Shown one piece after another: positions 34,486 to 37,736 of a stretch of DNA of 37,736 bases. This DNA is from Rhodobacteraceae bacterium bin131. Its GTDB lineage: Bacteria > Pseudomonadota > Alphaproteobacteria > Rhodobacterales > Rhodobacteraceae. The stretch lies in the NCBI GenBank assembly GCA_002239085.1, contig MPNP01000017.1:1-37736 (forward strand). The letters are read 5' to 3'. The position numbers and the translations under genes are program-made. Numbering within the stretch: position 1 is the stretch's first letter; the number at the start of each line of letters is the position of its first letter. The notes under the pieces are model-generated. The model was not told the DNA's origin. It saw only the letters and a program-made list of their open reading frames with translations, and did no database searches.

Positions 34486-34956
34486 TTACACCCGCTTTTT
34501 CAAGACTGTCCAAACGGCAAATGCTAATCGGTCCTTGCGGTCTGTTCCTTCCAATTTATTGATAGCCTTTTGTGCAGATCTAATTACAATTTGGGTGTTG
34601 GAACGGGGAATACTAAACTGGGGGTCATAATCCGCTAATTGACGAATACGTTGAGTAACCACAAAAGTTTCGGCAAAATCCTGGATGCCAGAAGGAAATC
34701 TTTTTATTTCATCCCTAGAACATTGATTCTTCGCAAAATTGTGCTCAACTGACCGATAGGCCTGTTGCCAAGCCCCTATGCTTCGGTTAGAACCAGCCGT
34801 TCCAACTATGGTATCAGCACAATTACGGCAAAGTGCATGAAACATCGCATAGTACGCATTACTCACAGCCCTATTGAGACTAGTCTGCCGGGGCCTTCCA
34901 ATGCGGCCTTCCTTTGCCATCAAATTGGCAATATCAATTAAGTGTTGCGTTCGCAT
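34486..34956 (-). CDS. HEPN-domain protein, intact copy A of a duplicated module
   Basis: A 156-residue helical protein with the HEPN-family stretch RAVSNAYYAMFHALCRNCAD (about 29-48), YRSVEHNFAKNQC (about 67-79) and IRQLADYDPQFSIPRS (about 103-118), the last like UPF0332-type HEPN proteins. HEPN proteins are often ribonuclease toxins or part of nucleotidyltransferase-HEPN pairs; the Arg-x3-His at 68-72 is near, but not identical to, the canonical R-x4-6-H site. AGGAGG before the ATG supports the start. A decayed copy of its former partner lies directly upstream, and a decayed copy of this gene lies at 36130-36826. Confidence 0.72.
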   Translation of the reverse strand: MRTQHLIDIANLMAKEGRIGRPRQTSLNRAVSNAYYAMFHALCRNCADTIVGTAGSNRSIGAWQQAYRSVEHNFAKNQCSRDEIKRFPSGIQDFAETFVVTQRIRQLADYDPQFSIPRSNTQIVIRSAQKAINKLEGTDRKDRLAFAVWTVLKKRV

Positions 34957-34959
34957 GCT

Positions 34960-35202
34960 AGGCCCCTCCTAGAGTCATAAAAGTGGAAAATGCTTACCTT
35001 TGTTTACCTGCTGGAAAGTTTGATGCAGGTATCGCGGCAATCCAAGTGTTTTTTTGGACAATTGTGGTCGTTTTCGTCTTCATATATTCGCCAAAAATAA
35101 TGACTGAATCACTACCACAATCATTGGTTTCTTCAGAATTCACCCCAATTATCTGGGCCGGACCTGAATTAGGCCTTTGAAGAATTTCATAATAATTTGC
35201 AT
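34960..35202 (-). pseudogene. Decayed partner gene of HEPN module, copy A
   Basis: Immediately upstream of the intact HEPN gene, the minus strand from an ATG at 35202 aligns with the intact gene at 36802-37095. Matching blocks in order: ATGAAAT-CTTCAAAG near the start, TCCGGCC-AGATA, GTGA-TCTGAAGAAA, GAAAACGA, TTGCCGCGATACCTGC against the TTGCCCCGGTTACTGC of the intact copy, CAACTTT-C-G, and CTTTTA-ATGACTC near the end. It has in-frame stops, frameshifts and about 50 bp net loss, so it no longer encodes the protein. Confidence 0.72.
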
Positions 35203-36129
35203 GGTACTATAACTATTTTACTCATCAGCACCTAATAACCACCATCAACTATTTCAAGAAATATTCTAACCTAACTCACCCTGATTTACGATTTAAACAA
35301 AAAAACTGTTGAAACGCTGAGACAACAGCAATTCCGTGCTATCATCACAACAATATTAAATAAGCTCAGCGGGTAAACATTATGGAAAGCAATAATCCCA
35401 TTTACTACAATCTTTAATGCTTGGTGCTGCTTTCAAAACAGTTTATTCATGAAAATTGCTACAAGCGAGAGTGGGATGTTGGATAAGGGCTAAAACAAGC
35501 TATTCAAGCTTCATATCTGAGGGTGATTGTATCACTCAACCTCCCAAATTAAAACCCTTTAATAAACAAAGTAAAATGATTGTTCATTCGGATTTGAAAA
35601 GATATATGTGAAAGAATTGATACATGGAATAATTGTACTGTTAGTCAGTGAAAAGGTCGTAATTGACTTATGAATGAGGGGAAATAAACTCTTTTTTCTG
35701 CAAAAGCAAATCAGAAGTGAAATTTGCCAGACCTGTTGAATGGCCCCAAATGTATTATTAATTTGCCGGATCATTAAATGATAAATGCCGTTGCAAAGCT
35801 TATTAACAACTTGCCTAACAATCCGAAATATTTGTCCAAGCAAAAGAACGGTTAGACATCACAGAATCAATCAGGGTGAGAATGATCAGAGAAAATTAAT
35901 GCCATGGAGCACCTCTTAAAGAATAGTTCAAGTGATTCAGCTGCGGGAAGAAGAGAATTTGTGGTTGTTGGTGGAGGAAAAGAAAGAACGACAAAATGGC
36001 GAATTAAATTTTCTGTTTTAGTAGATATCCATCCTACCTGATATTAAGTTTAATTGAAATTTTTAGAAGCAGGAGGTATTGGAGGAAACATAATTTCATT
36101 GGTATTTAATTTCAAAAGTCTATCATGGC
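35203..36129. other. Noncoding region between the two HEPN module copies (927 bp)
   Basis: No gene is supported. Short frames (for example minus-strand 35559-35843 and a 46-codon plus frame starting near 35904) lack ribosome binding sites and family marks. It may be degenerate sequence. Confidence 0.4.
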
Positions 36130-36826
36130 AGTGCAATCTGTAATTTTTGAACGGTTTTTTTGTTTGACCCTTCCAACTGATTGATAGCTTTTACACCAAT
36201 GTTAAATGTTAATTGGGCATTTGAGTGTGAATGTAGTGGTAAGAAGCGATGTCCGAAATATGGGCACGTCTATTTATTCCAAATTAGAAAATACCTTAAT
36301 GGAGATTTGTTGGTCCGAGTAGTGCCAATGTGGAGACTATGTGTGTGATTAGGCCTAGGAAACGATGGAAAAGGGTCTATTTTTACCTTTTGGGGAAGAT
36401 TATTGAATGAATGTGACCCAAAGGAGAAGAAAATATTCAGAATAATCATGATTTTTTCAAAGGCAAAAACAAGTGAATCCTGATTTTGGGATTTTATAGA
36501 GGTGCCCATATAAAGTAAATCATGATTATCCGTAATCTTTTTGGCAAATTCCTTTATGCAATAGGTAAATCCATTTGTTTTATCCCTAACACTGTTTCTT
36601 CGCAAAGTTATGCTCAAAGGACCATTAGCCATGCCACCAAGCTTGTAGGCAGCGGTCTGTACCAACCGTTCAAATTAAGGAATCACTATAAATTTCGGAA
36701 TAGTGAATGAAACACCTCAACACCGCAAACTATCAGCACTTTTGAGAATACCCTGCTGAGGTCTTCCTTGGCAGCTTTCTCTAGCTGCCAAATGAGCAAT
36801 ATCAATAATCAAAAGGTAATGTGCGA
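36130..36826 (-). pseudogene. Decayed HEPN gene, copy B, with an internal insertion
   Basis: The minus strand aligns along its length with the intact HEPN gene at 34486-34956. Blocks shared on the plus strand include CCTTCCAA-TGATTGATAGC (36170-36187), TTTTTGGCAAATTCCTTTATGC (36538-36559), TTATCCCTA then TTCTTCGCAAAGTTATGCTCAA (to ~36616), GCAGCGGT, and GAGGTCTTCCTTGGC then AATGAGCAATATCAAT (36758-36806). Stops and frameshifts are frequent. About 260 bp at roughly 36240-36500 have no counterpart in copy A and look like an insertion. Confidence 0.75.
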
Positions 36827-37095
36827 TAATATTCGGCTTCTTCTGGAGTCATGTAAAAGTAAGTAGCATAAAGCTTATCTTTGAATATTTCCCGAAAAGT
36901 TGGACGCAGTAACCGGGGCAAACTAACGGTTTTCTCGGTATCAATGTAATCGTTTTCAGCCTCAAATATGATGTGGAAATCAACGACAGGGTCACCATCA
37001 TGGTCTTCGTTTTCTTCAGACGTCACCTCTAGTATCTTGGCCGGATACAGTAGCTTCTGAATCAGCTCTTTAAAGATTTCATTGACATCCTGCAT
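36802..37095 (-). CDS. Acidic small protein, intact partner gene of HEPN module copy B
   Basis: A 97-residue acidic protein (EVTSEENEDHDGDPVVDFHIIFEAENDY, then LPRLLRPTFREIFKDKLYATYFYMTPEEAEYY). No family is recognised. Its 3' end overlaps the start of the HEPN pseudogene by about 25 bp, implying that the ancestral pair was translationally coupled, as in many toxin-antitoxin operons with the acidic protein first. The copy-A version is broken while this one is intact. A role as antitoxin or regulator of the HEPN protein is inferred from position and acidity. An intrinsic terminator lies ~110 bp upstream, so it has its own promoter. Confidence 0.7.
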   Translation of the reverse strand: MQDVNEIFKELIQKLLYPAKILEVTSEENEDHDGDPVVDFHIIFEAENDYIDTEKTVSLPRLLRPTFREIFKDKLYATYFYMTPEEAEYYRTLPFDY

Positions 37096-37195
37096 TGTAA
37101 TACTCCTTTTCTACTCACTAGCAAGTAACAATTACCATTGTCTTTGTCAAGTAACTTTCAACTTGGCACTCCTCTGTTCTTCAATGAAAACAAAT

Positions 37196-37224
37196 AAAAA
37201 ACCGTTGCCCCGTTGTGGCAACGG
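37196..37224 (-). terminator. Intrinsic terminator of the right-edge gene
   Basis: On the minus strand CCGTTGCC, a 7-nt loop and GGCAACGG form a perfect 8-bp stem followed at once by six T. It ends transcription of the minus-strand gene at 37442-37736, about 220 bp downstream of its stop. Confidence 0.85.
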
Positions 37225-37441
37225 CATTTTGTCTGTTAATCACAACAATAATAATTGTTACTCAATGAGGGAGAATTGTAGAAAAAAATCCACTTTCTTC
37301 AAAGAAGAACTCCTAGTATCTTGCCTTTTAACCATCAATTCAATGAAGGCGTGATACTAATCCTTGCATCTCTCATTAAAATCATCATCAAAAGGAGATG
37401 GAGCAGGCGGTTGTTAGGTCGGTTTTCTTTTCTACTTGTCG

Positions 37442-37736
37442 TTAAGCTGATGGAGCAGTGGTAGTTGCCCGAGCTGTTTTTGCTCGGGTGGCGAGTTCAA
37501 TCCCGAAACTCCTGGCCATGGCGGGGATATCCACTAACTCAAATCCTTCCTTGGCATATTTCTGACGGAGCCGAGGACTGAAGAGCGGTGAGACGAGCAG
37601 TCTTTTCCGCTCGGCAGTCTGCAAAAATTCGACACTGTCCTCCCTCACCTCCCCGGTGGCACTCGTCACCAGGTATTGCATGAACGCATCCTGCTGGCTT
37701 CTGACCGCCTTGAGTTTGTTTAATTCTGGGGCATGA
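37442..37736 (-). CDS. Hypothetical protein, N-terminus cut by window edge
   Basis: The minus-strand frame is open from the right window edge (98 codons visible), so the first Met seen at 37681 is probably internal. Visible sequence includes VEFLQTAERKRLLVSPLFSPRLRQKYAKEGFELVDIPAMARSFGIELATR and an Ala/Thr-rich tail. No family recognised, no membrane segment. GC content is clearly higher than in the adjacent decayed DNA, suggesting a return to conserved chromosome. A clean intrinsic terminator follows. Confidence 0.65.
   Translation of the reverse strand, partial: HAPELNKLKAVRSQQDAFMQYLVTSATGEVREDSVEFLQTAERKRLLVSPLFSPRLRQKYAKEGFELVDIPAMARSFGIELATRAKTARATTTAPSA

Noticed and set aside
36270-36665. 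Minus-strand 131-codon frame
   Set aside because: It spans the insertion and half of the HEPN pseudogene in a frame unrelated to the intact copy.
1-37736. tRNA genes or attachment sites as anchors for the acquired regions
   Set aside because: No tRNA-like cloverleaf with a GTTCRANYC-type arm and no long direct repeats bounding the islands were seen by eye.

Overview
The window looks like accessory-rich chromosome from an AT-rich alphaproteobacterium, perhaps marine. This is an inference from gene content: a glnT/glxBCD cluster, an SmoEFGK-type polyol operon, a DUF1127 protein and the strong purine-rich ribosome binding sites. No rRNA, tRNA or CRISPR array was seen.

Layout. (1) 1-2.07 kb: two unrecognised minus-strand genes, the first cut by the window edge, then about 1 kb with a perfect hairpin and a three-copy repeat in front of glnT. 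(2) 2.07-12.85 kb: a nitrogen cluster on the plus strand, interrupted only by a divergent gntR. It encodes a GlnT-type glutamine synthetase homologue, a class I glutamine amidotransferase, a DAO-family FAD oxidoreductase, a second and quite different glutamine synthetase homologue, the split glutamate-synthase-like trio GlxB/GlxC/GlxD (also known as N-methylglutamate synthase MgsABC), a small conserved protein, a nitrilase-family amidase and a coupled conserved hypothetical. (3) 13.0-16.6 kb: DUF1127 protein, an Amt transporter with a small downstream membrane protein, a type II haloacid-dehalogenase-like protein and a twin CDGSH protein. (4) 16.7-23.3 kb: an island of mobile-element debris (IS110-like tail, frameshifted IS1595-like head), two convergent paralogous membrane-anchored proteins, a type II restriction-modification pair and a nearly complete IS1634-like element whose transposase lacks the second catalytic Asp. 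(5) 23.9-30.6 kb: a polyol (mannitol/sorbitol-type) ABC transporter, AraC regulator and polyol dehydrogenase operon. (6) 30.6-37.7 kb: decayed DNA with an IS1595-like pseudogene, an orphan MT-A70 adenine methyltransferase beside the C-terminal stump of a MunI-like restriction enzyme, a small protein plus retropepsin-like pair, and two copies of a two-gene HEPN module that have decayed reciprocally.

How the genes may work together. In region 2 an amine could be ligated to glutamate by a glutamine-synthetase-like enzyme, the product used by GlxBCD (N-methylglutamate synthase chemistry) or oxidised by the FAD enzyme, and the glutamyl or amide group released by the class I amidotransferase or the nitrilase. 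The mixture resembles parts of the N-methylglutamate route (GmaS, MgsABC) and of the gamma-glutamylputrescine route (PuuA, PuuB, PuuD), yet no multi-subunit MgdABCD and no aldehyde dehydrogenase is present, so the pathway is either a variant or partly encoded elsewhere. In region 5 the transporter, regulator and dehydrogenase form a standard import-and-oxidise polyol unit.

The most notable observations are the hybrid gamma-glutamyl-amine/Glx cluster, the reciprocal decay of the duplicated HEPN module, and the MunI-like remnant beside an intact methyltransferase. All family assignments come from reading motifs and from memory of the families; no database search was run.
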